A DNA stretch of 64,000 nt, taken from positions 558,001-622,000 of the forward strand of contig CBDBUW010000010.1 of assembly GCA_965212195.1 (NCBI GenBank). The letters are read 5' to 3'. Below are positions 35,456 to 45,156 of the stretch, piece after piece (within the stretch, counting starts at the first letter, position 1; each line of letters begins with the position of its first letter). Position numbers and translations under genes: made by a program. The DNA comes from JAJCYK01 sp965212195 (GTDB lineage: Bacteria; Bacteroidota; Bacteroidia; Cytophagales; Cyclobacteriaceae). The notes beneath the pieces were generated by a model. It was given only the letters and a program-made list of their open reading frames with translations, did not search any database and had not been told where the DNA came from.

Positions 35456-36240
35456 GGTTGTTCTGTGGAAAAACGATTGAACAATAAGCTGGTGGTACCT
35501 TTATCCACATATAGGGTTTGACCGGTTATGGCACTACTCAAGTCGCTCAGCAGAAAAGCTACGGCGTTACCACAGTCCTGGGGGTGTATATCATGCAATA
35601 GCACCTGCTGGTCCTTGACAAAGTCCTTTACCCACTTCTGGGGATCGTTGGTCCAGGTTTTGATCAGATCATAATTCTGTTCGGCGTGTACATAGCCCGG
35701 CCCTACGGCATTTACCCGGATATCGAAGGGTCCCAGTTCCACCGCCATACCCCGTGTTAAACCTTCCACCGCCGACTTGGCGCTAGCATAGATGGCATAT
35801 CGTGACATGGTGGCCAAAGCATTTACTGAAGATATGTTGACGATACTGCCTGGCATTTCATGCTCTAGAAGTTGGTTGACAAAACCTTTAGAAACCTGCC
35901 AAACGCCTTTAATATCTACATTATACAGGGTATCAAATTCCTCTTCACTGGCCAGGTGGGCCAATTTGCTCAACCCTACCCCAGCATTATTCACCAACCC
36001 GTGAAGAGGTCCTACTTCGGTGGCTATTTTTTCAAACATCTCCTTGATTTGCTGGCTGTTGGAGACATCTGCAGCAACGGGAATGGCTCCAGGATATCGT
36101 TTAGCAGCGGCCTCAGCCTTCTCTTGGTCAATTTCATTGAGTAGGATCGTGGCCCCGAACTTAGACAGCGCCTGACATACCCCGGCACCTACACCTACAC
36201 CACCGGCACCGGTCACTAATATATTTTTATCTTTTAACAT
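35452..36240 (-). CDS. Short-chain dehydrogenase/reductase (first of two)
   Basis: A 262-residue classical SDR. The cofactor motif TGAGGVGVGAG is at about residue 10, with Asp in AADVS, NNAG, and the catalytic Ser (NISSVNA), Tyr and Lys (YASAK). The C-terminus carries the usual LLSDLSSAITGQTLYVDKG. It probably oxidises a sugar or polyol hydroxyl in the cytoplasm. It starts 4 bases after the RraA-like stop, and its stop overlaps the enolase-superfamily start as ATGA. It is clearly different in sequence from the second SDR of the same operon, so two distinct oxidation steps are likely. Confidence 0.9.
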   Translation of the reverse strand: MLKDKNILVTGAGGVGVGAGVCQALSKFGATILLNEIDQEKAEAAAKRYPGAIPVAADVSNSQQIKEMFEKIATEVGPLHGLVNNAGVGLSKLAHLASEEEFDTLYNVDIKGVWQVSKGFVNQLLEHEMPGSIVNISSVNALATMSRYAIYASAKSAVEGLTRGMAVELGPFDIRVNAVGPGYVHAEQNYDLIKTWTNDPQKWVKDFVKDQQVLLHDIHPQDCGNAVAFLLSDLSSAITGQTLYVDKGTTSLLFNRFSTEQP

Positions 36241-36244
36241 GGCA

Positions 36245-36931
36245 TCACATTATACCAAATTGTTCAAAGGCCTGACAGGCGCTCATGCCCGACTCAATAG
36301 CCAACCTTACCTGTTGTTCACCCCGTGCTTTTTCCAATGCACCTGCAATGATTTCCGATTCACGGTCCTGTGGGACCACGCACACACCGTCCAGGTCACC
36401 AAAAATCAGGTCTCCTGGTTTTACGGAAACACCACCCAGCATTATTTCTGTCCTAAAGGCCACTACTTTTCCTCTAGGAGCCTGATCTTGAGCATATCGT
36501 CCATAGGAGAAAGTGGGAAAATTGAGGTTCAGAATACCGTTGGTATCCCTGGAGTAACCATCAACAACAGCACCAACGGCCCCCAGTTTTAAGGCCCGGG
36601 TACTCATCAGTTCTCCCCACAATGCGTAGTCTGGAGAGGCTCCAGTACATATATAAACCTCGTGAGGCTTCAGATCATCAAGGGCTTCCAACATTAATCC
36701 GAATGGTTTGTCGGAAAAAGGTGCTGCTTGCGGTTCATGTGCATCGGCCTCCACTACCGGCATTGCTCGTCCAGCTACTACCATATCAGAACGTAAAGGT
36801 TGAATCTGTGGAGGCAGGAATTGATTTCTCAAACCTAAATTGTCCATGATATCCCCGATCACCGCCGAGAACAACTCTTTTCTCACCAATTCCAGCATTT
36901 GCTGGTCATTGTCCCACAGTTTTTCGTTCAT
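36245..36931 (-). CDS. RraA-family aldolase/decarboxylase-like protein (cytoplasmic)
   Basis: A 228-residue RraA-like protein of the 4-hydroxy-4-methyl-2-oxoglutarate aldolase / oxaloacetate decarboxylase family, with no signal peptide. Landmarks are SAVIGDIMDNLG near residue 24, ALWGELMSTRALKLGAVGAV and the Arg-Asp pair in VDGYSRDTNG that binds the divalent metal and pyruvyl group, then GDLIFGDLDGVCVVP. It may cleave or decarboxylate the end product of the surrounding oxidation pathway. The start overlaps the DUF5107 gene stop as ATGA (36928-36931). A second, exported-looking RraA homologue lies at 62694-63635. Confidence 0.9.
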   Translation of the reverse strand: MNEKLWDNDQQMLELVRKELFSAVIGDIMDNLGLRNQFLPPQIQPLRSDMVVAGRAMPVVEADAHEPQAAPFSDKPFGLMLEALDDLKPHEVYICTGASPDYALWGELMSTRALKLGAVGAVVDGYSRDTNGILNLNFPTFSYGRYAQDQAPRGKVVAFRTEIMLGGVSVKPGDLIFGDLDGVCVVPQDRESEIIAGALEKARGEQQVRLAIESGMSACQAFEQFGIM

Positions 36932-39900
36932 ATGGCCAAAATGTTTTTTACCATTTGATATTCCTCGTAAAGCGGCTGTCCCTCAATCCCCTGTAATAGG
37001 CTGTTCAGGGTCGGATCATCGCCTTCATAAAAGGCCTTAATCACCTTCCACCGTATGGAGTTTTGAGAGCCATTGGTGGATTCCATAAGGGTACGCGCCT
37101 GTTGATCCAGATCCAGACTCTTCATCATCTGTATCCCCAATATGTTGTTGATACGCCCGTTTTGAAAATGTTTTCCCGTAAAATCCATCAACGATTGTGC
37201 CGTTTGCTGGGCCATTTCCTGCTTACCCAGTGCTTTTTCGCATCTAGCTTTTAAGTATTGGACCTTGCGGAGGTCTGGGTCAAACGGTTTCCCAACACCC
37301 AGGTTTTCGGGCCATTCTGCAGCTTTCACCAGCAGGTCAAGGGCCTGTTGATATTTCTGCTTTTTCATTAACGCCATCGCTTGATTTAGATGAGCCTGTT
37401 CATAAACACGGCGACTGGCTGAAGCACCTTCAAAAGGAAGGACCTGCAGGCGATCCAGAACTTTTATGGCTTCAGGGTATTTTTGATTTTTTAAGAGTGA
37501 TCGTGCATGTGACAGTCCTAAATTATAGCTTTGCGGCCATTTCTTATGAGCTTTTGCCGCTAGCTTTAGCTGTTGCTGATACTGACCCTGGTTTCCATAA
37601 TGGTCGATTAGCGCATCGTGAAAACGCCACTGTTGGGGATCCAACTTCAGCGCCATCTGCAGATCGGTTTCAGCGGACGTTCCCTCTATTTTATGTAACA
37701 GATGCGCCCTGGTTATGTAGAAGATAGCCTGTTGTGGCTCTTGTGCACAAGCTTTAAACAACGCAGCCGCTTCAGTCACCCTATTTCGTCCCCAATAGTT
37801 TAGTCCCAAATAATATTTGTAACTCCAATGGTTGTTCTGCTCATTCGCCCATTCCAAAACCGGAAGTGTTTCCCGCCGAAAAGGAAATACAAAGTCCACG
37901 GAGTTTGAAGTCAGGGTTTCCAGTTTATTGGCGTCTTTATCCAGATAAGCCATCCAAATTTCGGATACGGTGTTATCGGCCTTTTGGAAAAGTTGCCTGG
38001 CTTTGTCAACCAGCCCCCAGTTATAATAGTCAACAGCCAGTTCCATATAACTCTGAGCGGGTAATTCATTAAATAACACAGACTTCAGAGTTTGATGCTT
38101 TTCCCAGAGTGCGAAATGGTTCAAGGGATCGATCTTCAATACTTGGTCCAAGGAATTACTCATCTGAGGATCATTTCCCGCCAGGCCCTGGGCCAGGGCC
38201 TTTACCTGTAAAGCCCTCACATTGGATGCATTGAAGTGCAACGCTTTCATGGCAAACAGCATGGCATCCTCGATCCTTTGTTTACCCAATGATATCTCCG
38301 CCATTTGGGTGTAAGCAGCGGTGCTGAACTCCGGTGATCGGGCAGCCCAGCCCAAACTTTCCAGGGCGTTGACGTGATCGCCTTGTGCCCGGTATATGTT
38401 ACCGGCGACATAATTTGCCTGCGCATGATAAGTATCTATACTAAGAGCGAAATGGGCCTCTTTCAGGGCCTCATCCAATTGACCGCTTCCATAGTGCAAG
38501 TCGGCTAAGGCTACTCTAGCCGGAATATGTGCTGGGTCCTTTTGTAAGCAAGCGGTAAAGGCTTTATGTGCTTTCTCAAACTCTCGGTATTCCACGGCTT
38601 CCAGACCCTGATGAAATAACATACCCGGGCTGTCCGTAGGCAATTCCTGTGGATACTCAAAAGGGCGCCGCAGCTGGAGGTCGGCGGGGTCACTGGTGTA
38701 TTTGAGATCCATTTCCGGCACCCGAATCTGGTAAGAACCCGAGGGCATAGGAATGCTAAATTGTTTCACTTGAGCCGGCTGCATAGCCAAATCCCTTTGA
38801 AAGACCACCTTTTCCTCATCCCATACTTTTAACGTTCCCTCGGCAACACCCAGGGCTTGAATGCCGATGGTTAGTTGGTCATCCTGAGGAATTAGGTGCA
38901 GCACTGCATGCGGGCTTACTTCGGTAATGCCTCCAATTTCCTTCACTGGAAACCATATCTCACGCCAAGTGTCGTAGGCATGAGAAGGAAAAGGAGCTTG
39001 TGTAATGGGATTACGATGTTCTCCTGGGGAATATTGGTCGAATAACCGGCCCGCCTGGAATTCAATATACTGGCCATCAGAATCGGTTAATAGATCTTCC
39101 CAGATGCCCCCTGATCGGGATAGCGCCCATAGCCACAATTTTTGTCCCGGCATTTCTTCGTAATGCGCCCAATGACCAAAACCATAGTGATCATCATGGA
39201 AATAACCACCAAAGAAATCATTGTATTCCCCTACCACGTGATAGGATTTGCTGGGGCCGAAATTGTTTTCCGCGTACTTAGCTAAATTATGCCCTTCTTT
39301 ATCCAATGGCCAGTTTTTGGCTTCGCCGCTATGTTTCAGATAAACGTCACCAGGGGTATAGAATTCCAAATCGTTCTTGGCAAAGGCCGCAGCGGTCATC
39401 CAGTTGTAGTAGCTTTGGGTTTGGGAACTGGGATTATACCACAATACCTTGGTCTCAAAGTAGGCTTTATCCGGCGGCAGGGTAATATCAACCCGCCATT
39501 GGGTGTGCGAAGGCAGATCGATATTGCCCACTACACAACTGACACTGCCATCTTCGAGGGTGCGTGTAGTATAATCTACCGGGGTAGCGGTAGAGGGGTG
39601 GTGTCCGATAATCCCGAAATTAAACTCAATCCCCCCTGAGGTCCAAGGTCCGCGCATAGAGATATTCCGGAACTTCATTACTTCATTGCGGTATATGAAC
39701 TCCTCACCGTTGGTCTTGTCGATGGCGCCCCATACTTTTCCTCCTACTTCCGGCAAAACAAATACCTTTATATAATCATTTTCCAAAGTGACCACCTTCC
39801 AGGTCTGCGGGCGCGCGTCGTGGCTATAACCCTCAAATTTGTGGTAAGGATAGATTTTGGTATTGCTGGTTAGAATGGGAATGGGATTGGGGTCACTAAA

Positions 39901-40020
39901 TGGATAGGTATCGAAAGTACGGGATTCTTCCTTTATGGTAGCGGACTGACCCCAGACGCTCATGGAGACCATAATCAAGGAAAAGACTAACAATACCTGT
40001 CGAATTAACATACGTTTCAT
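36928..40020 (-). CDS. DUF5107 and TPR-repeat exported protein
   Basis: A 1030-residue protein with a cleavable-type signal peptide (MKRMLIRQVLLVFSLIMVSM, cleavage near VWGQ). Residues about 40-330 are the DUF5107 beta-sandwich domain, with aromatic- and His-rich segments (VFVLPEVGGKVWGAID, GGIEFNFGIIGHHPS, GGYFHDDHYGFGHWAHYEEM) resembling galactose-mutarotase-like folds. After about residue 470 there are many TPR-type helical repeats (HKAFTACLQKDPAHIPARVA). Function is unknown, but such proteins occur in Bacteroidota glycan-use loci and may bind sugars or organise complexes. It is the first gene of the tightly coupled run that ends at 24851, and follows the CRTAC1-like gene by 104 bases. Confidence 0.85.
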   Translation of the reverse strand: MKRMLIRQVLLVFSLIMVSMSVWGQSATIKEESRTFDTYPFSDPNPIPILTSNTKIYPYHKFEGYSHDARPQTWKVVTLENDYIKVFVLPEVGGKVWGAIDKTNGEEFIYRNEVMKFRNISMRGPWTSGGIEFNFGIIGHHPSTATPVDYTTRTLEDGSVSCVVGNIDLPSHTQWRVDITLPPDKAYFETKVLWYNPSSQTQSYYNWMTAAAFAKNDLEFYTPGDVYLKHSGEAKNWPLDKEGHNLAKYAENNFGPSKSYHVVGEYNDFFGGYFHDDHYGFGHWAHYEEMPGQKLWLWALSRSGGIWEDLLTDSDGQYIEFQAGRLFDQYSPGEHRNPITQAPFPSHAYDTWREIWFPVKEIGGITEVSPHAVLHLIPQDDQLTIGIQALGVAEGTLKVWDEEKVVFQRDLAMQPAQVKQFSIPMPSGSYQIRVPEMDLKYTSDPADLQLRRPFEYPQELPTDSPGMLFHQGLEAVEYREFEKAHKAFTACLQKDPAHIPARVALADLHYGSGQLDEALKEAHFALSIDTYHAQANYVAGNIYRAQGDHVNALESLGWAARSPEFSTAAYTQMAEISLGKQRIEDAMLFAMKALHFNASNVRALQVKALAQGLAGNDPQMSNSLDQVLKIDPLNHFALWEKHQTLKSVLFNELPAQSYMELAVDYYNWGLVDKARQLFQKADNTVSEIWMAYLDKDANKLETLTSNSVDFVFPFRRETLPVLEWANEQNNHWSYKYYLGLNYWGRNRVTEAAALFKACAQEPQQAIFYITRAHLLHKIEGTSAETDLQMALKLDPQQWRFHDALIDHYGNQGQYQQQLKLAAKAHKKWPQSYNLGLSHARSLLKNQKYPEAIKVLDRLQVLPFEGASASRRVYEQAHLNQAMALMKKQKYQQALDLLVKAAEWPENLGVGKPFDPDLRKVQYLKARCEKALGKQEMAQQTAQSLMDFTGKHFQNGRINNILGIQMMKSLDLDQQARTLMESTNGSQNSIRWKVIKAFYEGDDPTLNSLLQGIEGQPLYEEYQMVKNILAI

Positions 40021-40124
40021 AAAATTTCTATGATTAAAGTACAGTATTGATCATCTGCTATCACACAGAATATAGTCAAGCAGGAGGCCATCCAAGTGCG
40101 GAAGACCTCACGGAAGACTTTGAG

Positions 40125-43100
40125 TTATTTCGATTCCATCTTGTAAACCAGCACCTCATGGTTATTCCGCGCCCAGAGTAACCAATACTCGTCATCGACT
40201 GATTTCACCCGGACAATATCTCTGACCTCTCCCCTTACAGCCAATCCAGTTTTATCATAAGACAACGACACATAGTCACCCTTTCCAACTCCTTTGAGCA
40301 CAGTTCCCAGACTGGCATCATATTCTCCGAATTTAACACGGCTACCGCTAAAGTTCCCGCCTAATATCAGATCCTTAATTTGATCATTATCTATGTCCTC
40401 TATAAATATGCCATACACCGGTGAGAGTTGGGCGGCCACGGGAAAAGGTACGAATCTAAAGGTGCCGTCTCCCAGATTTTCAAGGTAGCCTGATGAGAAT
40501 TCCGTGGCATTTAATATCTCCACCCCGGCAAGCTCCTCGGGACTAAATATGTCGGTTATGGTTTGATCGGCATAATCGGCATAGTTAACGTACTTTTTCT
40601 TAATCAATGGAAGTTGATTTTCCAGATCATCTTTGGAAAAGGCCGGATAACTTTTTCCCTGTTGGTAATAACAAAGAATGGGGTCTACCGTGCCATTGCC
40701 GTCAAAATCTTTGAGGTATAGCTCTACCGGTTCATCGGCAGAGGTCTTAATTTGTGAGTTCCATCCGAAATTTCCCAACGCGAAATCCGTGTCTCCATCA
40801 TCGTCCAGATCAGCCGCCTCAATGCTATTCCACCAACCGGTTAATGTTTCAGTACCAGCGGAACCGGAGACTTCTTTTAAACTGCCACTTTCGTTTTGGA
40901 ACATTCTCACCGGCATCCATTCGCCTACCAACACCAAATCCGGAAGTTTGTCGGCGTTAAAATCTGTCCAAATGGCCTCCGACACCATGCCGGGATTTAA
41001 CAGTTCAGGATTAACCGTTTCCGTTATGTCCTGAAAATTACCCCCACCATCATTTTCCAATAAGTAACTTCTGGGGGCTGTGGGATAGGATCCCGGCACT
41101 AAACGACCACCAATGAATAAATCCAGGTCGCCATCGCCATCGTAGTCGGCAGAGGATACTGAAGATCCGGATGTAATCATAGCAGGCAGGGCGTTCTGAT
41201 CCCGAACGAATTGTCCCTTACCCAGATTTCTATAAAGCCGGTCCTGCAAAAATTCCTCTTCTCCTTGAAAGTCCGCCCCGCCGCTCACTACGTAAAGATC
41301 GACGTCGCCATCATTATCGGCATCGAAGAACAACGCCCCAACATCTTCATATTCCGCCTCGGTTTCAAATCCAACGTTGAAACTTTCAGAGGGACTTTGC
41401 AGGAGTACCTCCCCGGGTTGTCCTTTGGCTCCGCCTATGTATAAATCGTCCAAACCATCACCGTTAATATCGGCCACGGCAATTTTAGGGCCCTGGGTGG
41501 ATAATTTATGGGGCAATAGTTGCTGTTGTTTAAAATCAACAAACCGGTTCTCCTGATGATTGAAGATCTTAAGGTCGGATTTGCGAAACCAGGTTGGCTC
41601 CGCCTGTATGCTGTCACTTGCGGTTGTTTCAGGGGCTAATTTTTGATCTATGGTAATGGTGCGGTTGACTGGCTGAGCTTTTAAGTACTGGTGTTGGCCA
41701 TTGGCCCAGTGAACGTCTATGCCGTCCACCTGTTTATGCTCTCCTAACCCAAATACCAGTTCCTGGTCCACGGCCGACTGGAAACCTCGGGTCGGCATTA
41801 ATTCCTGACTAAACTGTTGGTCACCGCAATGTAAGGTTACCTTAGACCCCACCCCAAAGGTGTTCAGGCTATCGCCTTTTAGTTTTACCTTTAAAAAATT
41901 ATTATCATTTAGCAGCCTGGAGTTGTTGCGGTAAACAAAAGCCTTTCCGTTGGTATTGTTCACCACCAGATCAAGGTCTCCGTCATTGTCGAGATCTCCG
42001 TAAGCTGCCCCATTGGATAGGGAAGGTTGATCCAAACCCCATTCCTGGGTTTTTTTATGGAAGGTTAGGTCGCTTTGATTTTGATAGATGTAATTCGGAA
42101 CCAGGATGGAAGGCATCTGATTGATGGTTTCCATAGGTGCCATTGCTTCACCTCCGGCATTTTCTCTGATCTTTTCACTTACCAGGAAATTCATAAAATC
42201 CATATTGGTGTAATCCCGCTGGTAGCCATTGGAGATAAATAAATCCTTATAGCCGTCGTTATCGAAATCCGCAAACAAAGATGCCCAACTCCAGTCGGTG
42301 TTAGAAACCCCGGCCATCTGTCCGATTTCACTGAAACCAATTCCCTGTTGATTCAATTGCAGCATATTGCGCATGGACTGATGATGGAATCCCGAGGAAA
42401 TCAATCGCTGATACTTGTCGTAATTATCCGGTCCAAAAACCAGCTTTTGCCGGTAGTTATCCTCAGGTAACATGTCCAAGGTCATGATGTCCACATAGCC
42501 ATCGTTGTTGATATCAGCCATATCCGATCCCATGGAAAACATAGAAACGTGGCCTACATAGTCTTTTAGTTGATCGGTAAAAGTACCGTCCTGATTGTTT
42601 ATATACAGGTAGTCCTCTTCGTTATAGTCATTGGAAACATAGACATCTGGCCAGCCGTCGTTGTTTATATCAGAAATTCCGATACCCAGGCCAAACCCCA
42701 GTACATTGGTTTTGATGCCTGCAGCCCTGGTGACATCAGTAAAGAAAAGACCGTCATTGCGGTAAAGTTTATCTCCCAGGTTCCGATCACTCCTTTCTTT
42801 TAATGCTGGTGTGAGCGTACTGAAGCCCGCGTATTTTTGCAGGCTATGATTCAACAGATACATATCTAAATCTCCGTCCCGGTCATAATCGAAAAAAGCA
42901 GCCTGGGTAGAATAGCCGGGATCGGCTAAGGCGGCGGAGACCGATTGTTCGGTGAACGTAAGATCTCCATTATTAATAAACAATAGATTTCTGCGGTTCA
43001 TGGCATTAGCAGCGGCAGAACGGCACACATAAATATCCAAGAAACCATCGTCATTTACATCGGCCATGGTGGTTCCGGTATTCCAAAGCCCTGCGGCAGC

Positions 43101-43433
43101 TACGCCTGCTTCTTCTGCAATCTCCTCAAACTCCCAATTTCCTTTATTGAGATATAGATGACTGGCTACCATATTTCCGGTAAAATAGATATCCGGAAGA
43201 CTGTCGTTATTGATATCTCCAATGGCTACTCCACCACCATTGTAGAAATACCCGTATTTTAGAACATTAAATACCTCTGTTTCTTTAACCAGATTATTGA
43301 ATTTAATGCCGGTTTCACCGCTTGGCAACAGCGTAAACAGGGTGTCAGGCGTGGGATCCTTGCACGAACATATAGTGAATACGGATAGTGCAAGAATTAA
43401 TAAATTCTTCAATAGTGGTTTCGGGCAGTTCAA
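40125..43433 (-). CDS. CRTAC1-like FG-GAP/UnbV lipoprotein (third copy)
   Basis: A 1102-residue lipoprotein paralogous to the two at 8717-15728: the opening is TGIKFNNLVK, and repeats such as DINNDSLPDIYFTG, DYDRDGDLDMYLL and DFDNDGYKDLFISNG mark FG-GAP/VCBS blades. The UnbV/ASPIC segment is at about 510-575 (GVGSKVTLHCGDQ, QELVFGLGEHKQ). The lipobox is ICSC (Cys24). No ATG starts the signal peptide; the frame begins with TTG at 43433, with another TTG at 43412. It lies just after the SusC/SusD hairpin, repeating the arrangement of region 1, and is likely to be surface exposed. Confidence 0.87.
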   Translation of the reverse strand: MNCPKPLLKNLLILALSVFTICSCKDPTPDTLFTLLPSGETGIKFNNLVKETEVFNVLKYGYFYNGGGVAIGDINNDSLPDIYFTGNMVASHLYLNKGNWEFEEIAEEAGVAAAGLWNTGTTMADVNDDGFLDIYVCRSAAANAMNRRNLLFINNGDLTFTEQSVSAALADPGYSTQAAFFDYDRDGDLDMYLLNHSLQKYAGFSTLTPALKERSDRNLGDKLYRNDGLFFTDVTRAAGIKTNVLGFGLGIGISDINNDGWPDVYVSNDYNEEDYLYINNQDGTFTDQLKDYVGHVSMFSMGSDMADINNDGYVDIMTLDMLPEDNYRQKLVFGPDNYDKYQRLISSGFHHQSMRNMLQLNQQGIGFSEIGQMAGVSNTDWSWASLFADFDNDGYKDLFISNGYQRDYTNMDFMNFLVSEKIRENAGGEAMAPMETINQMPSILVPNYIYQNQSDLTFHKKTQEWGLDQPSLSNGAAYGDLDNDGDLDLVVNNTNGKAFVYRNNSRLLNDNNFLKVKLKGDSLNTFGVGSKVTLHCGDQQFSQELMPTRGFQSAVDQELVFGLGEHKQVDGIDVHWANGQHQYLKAQPVNRTITIDQKLAPETTASDSIQAEPTWFRKSDLKIFNHQENRFVDFKQQQLLPHKLSTQGPKIAVADINGDGLDDLYIGGAKGQPGEVLLQSPSESFNVGFETEAEYEDVGALFFDADNDGDVDLYVVSGGADFQGEEEFLQDRLYRNLGKGQFVRDQNALPAMITSGSSVSSADYDGDGDLDLFIGGRLVPGSYPTAPRSYLLENDGGGNFQDITETVNPELLNPGMVSEAIWTDFNADKLPDLVLVGEWMPVRMFQNESGSLKEVSGSAGTETLTGWWNSIEAADLDDDGDTDFALGNFGWNSQIKTSADEPVELYLKDFDGNGTVDPILCYYQQGKSYPAFSKDDLENQLPLIKKKYVNYADYADQTITDIFSPEELAGVEILNATEFSSGYLENLGDGTFRFVPFPVAAQLSPVYGIFIEDIDNDQIKDLILGGNFSGSRVKFGEYDASLGTVLKGVGKGDYVSLSYDKTGLAVRGEVRDIVRVKSVDDEYWLLWARNNHEVLVYKMESK

Positions 43434-43451
43434 TGATGTAAATAATAAAAG

Positions 43452-43480
43452 AAAGTGCCAGGGTTTTACCTTGGCACTTT
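43452..43480 (-). terminator. Hairpin after second SusC/SusD pair
   Basis: AAAGTGCCA at 43452-43460 pairs with TGGCACTTT at 43472-43480, with two further G-C pairs beyond a single-base bulge and a short loop. On the minus strand it sits about 32 bases after the SusD stop and is followed by the T-rich CTTTTATTATT, the form of an intrinsic terminator. The next gene (CRTAC1-like) starts only 19 bases further on. Confidence 0.75.
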
Positions 43481-43512
43481 TCTAATCCTAATAAACACTT
43501 ATAGTGGCTTGT

Positions 43513-45093
43513 CTAATTCGAATCCCACCACACGCGAACGCCTCCATGATCTTGTCCACCATTTTCAGGGAACTGAATAGCAGCGTCCACAGCAGTTCGA
43601 TTGTTGTCAAATTCACCGGTGACATATTGCATCTTACGCATGATTTCGTTCGCAGCTACGTCAGGGTTTTCGGAATTCACACGGTCATAAACTGCGGGAT
43701 ATTCCGTTCGTCGCAGTTCAGCCCAAGCTTCCCAGCCGTCAGGATACAACGCCAGCCATTTCTGAGTGGCGATCTGTTCCCTGGCACGGCCCGCATCATA
43801 TGCTACGGTAATATCAGTTACCGGCCCCAGACCATCCTGAGGTGAAAGTGGTGCACCACTAGCCAAATAACTGCCGAAATCTGCCTGCACGCCCCATTCG
43901 GTCAAAGACTGCAGGATTCCTTCTTCATAAGCTGTTTGAGCATCTGTACCCATGTTCCAGCCGTTCAAAGCGCCTTCAGCTCGCAGGAACCAGGCTTCTG
44001 CCGCACGAATCACTACAATAGGTGAACCGGGATCTGCCGCCGGAAGGAATGATGGACCCACATCTGAGTGAGGGTTATTCTGATCCGCGGTTATGAAGAT
44101 CTTAGATTGACCATTTTGCATCCCTTCATATGGACTGTCGTCAGCATCATCAGCACGGTCACCATTGGCAGCCGGGCTAAACAAATGAGGCGTTCTGGGA
44201 TCGAAGATGGGGCTAGAGGGATTACTACCTCTTTTTAAATGACTCTCCATGGTAGCGCTCATGCGATACTCACCCCAGTTGGTAATGGTAACTATAGGGT
44301 TTTTAGATTGATCGTTAACACTAACATATGCACTTTGGTCCTGAGTTTCCATTACTCCATCTGCCACGGCCTTCTCAGCCTCGGATTGGGCCAAACCGGG
44401 GTTAACATCTGAAATCCTCAAAGCAAGTCTTAATCGAAGTGTGCTGGCAAAACTGAGCCACTTAGCCACATCACCACCATAAATAAGGTCGTTTGCCCCG
44501 AAGGCGTTACCGCCTGGATTGGCCTTAAGTACTGAAACGGCCTCATCCAAGGTAGTAAAGAAGTCCAGATACATGGATTCCTGGGTATCATATGGAACCT
44601 CTAGTGAAGCATTACCAAATTGGCTATAAGGAACTGGTCCGTAGTAATCGGTAATTCTATGGTACCCTTCAACTCTCCAAATTTTTGCTACTGCATTCCC
44701 TACGGGATCCTCATTGCCTTCAGACTCCGTAAAGTCCTCCACAAACTTGATATTTGGGGCTGCCTGTCCATAAAATGAACTCCAGCACAGGTCACTCCAA
44801 CGACCTACCTGAAGATAGCGGTCGGAGTCAAAATTTGATTGAGTAGTAGCGAAATACTGCGCATATAAGTCCGAAAACAGGTTCTGAGAGATCTGAAACC
44901 TCCAATGAAGCCCGTTCATGGTATTCCACTGAGCTGAAGCAAAGGACAATCCAATCAATGAGCCGTCCACCTTATCGGCGGTCAATGCCAAAGGATCGGT
45001 GTTGATTTCCTCGAAATCGTCGGTACAACTGTTAATACCCACACCCACAGCCAGCGCTAAAAATGGGATTAGTAAATATTTTAATTTTTTCAT
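43513..45093 (-). CDS. SusD/RagB-family outer-membrane lipoprotein (SusD-like type 2)
   Basis: A 526-residue SusD-type lipoprotein. The signal peptide MKKLKYLLIPFLALAVGVGI ends in lipobox INSC (Cys23), followed by DFEEINTDPLAL, the opening typical of the SusD-like_2 subgroup. Later motifs are KIWRVEGYHRITDYYGPVPY, DVAKWLSFASTLRLRLALRI, AEAWFLRAEGALNGW and QKWLALYPDGWEAWAELRR. The ATG at 45093 is chosen over a longer frame to 45138 because the signal begins there. It works with the adjacent SusC, whose stop is 63 bases upstream. The subgroup differs from the SusD at 15892-17400, so the two systems probably take different substrates. Confidence 0.92.
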   Translation of the reverse strand: MKKLKYLLIPFLALAVGVGINSCTDDFEEINTDPLALTADKVDGSLIGLSFASAQWNTMNGLHWRFQISQNLFSDLYAQYFATTQSNFDSDRYLQVGRWSDLCWSSFYGQAAPNIKFVEDFTESEGNEDPVGNAVAKIWRVEGYHRITDYYGPVPYSQFGNASLEVPYDTQESMYLDFFTTLDEAVSVLKANPGGNAFGANDLIYGGDVAKWLSFASTLRLRLALRISDVNPGLAQSEAEKAVADGVMETQDQSAYVSVNDQSKNPIVTITNWGEYRMSATMESHLKRGSNPSSPIFDPRTPHLFSPAANGDRADDADDSPYEGMQNGQSKIFITADQNNPHSDVGPSFLPAADPGSPIVVIRAAEAWFLRAEGALNGWNMGTDAQTAYEEGILQSLTEWGVQADFGSYLASGAPLSPQDGLGPVTDITVAYDAGRAREQIATQKWLALYPDGWEAWAELRRTEYPAVYDRVNSENPDVAANEIMRKMQYVTGEFDNNRTAVDAAIQFPENGGQDHGGVRVWWDSN

Positions 45094-45156
45094 TTTTGTA
45101 TAATTTAAATTACACGGTTTGATATCTAATATAAACATTAATACCCTGAAATAGTT

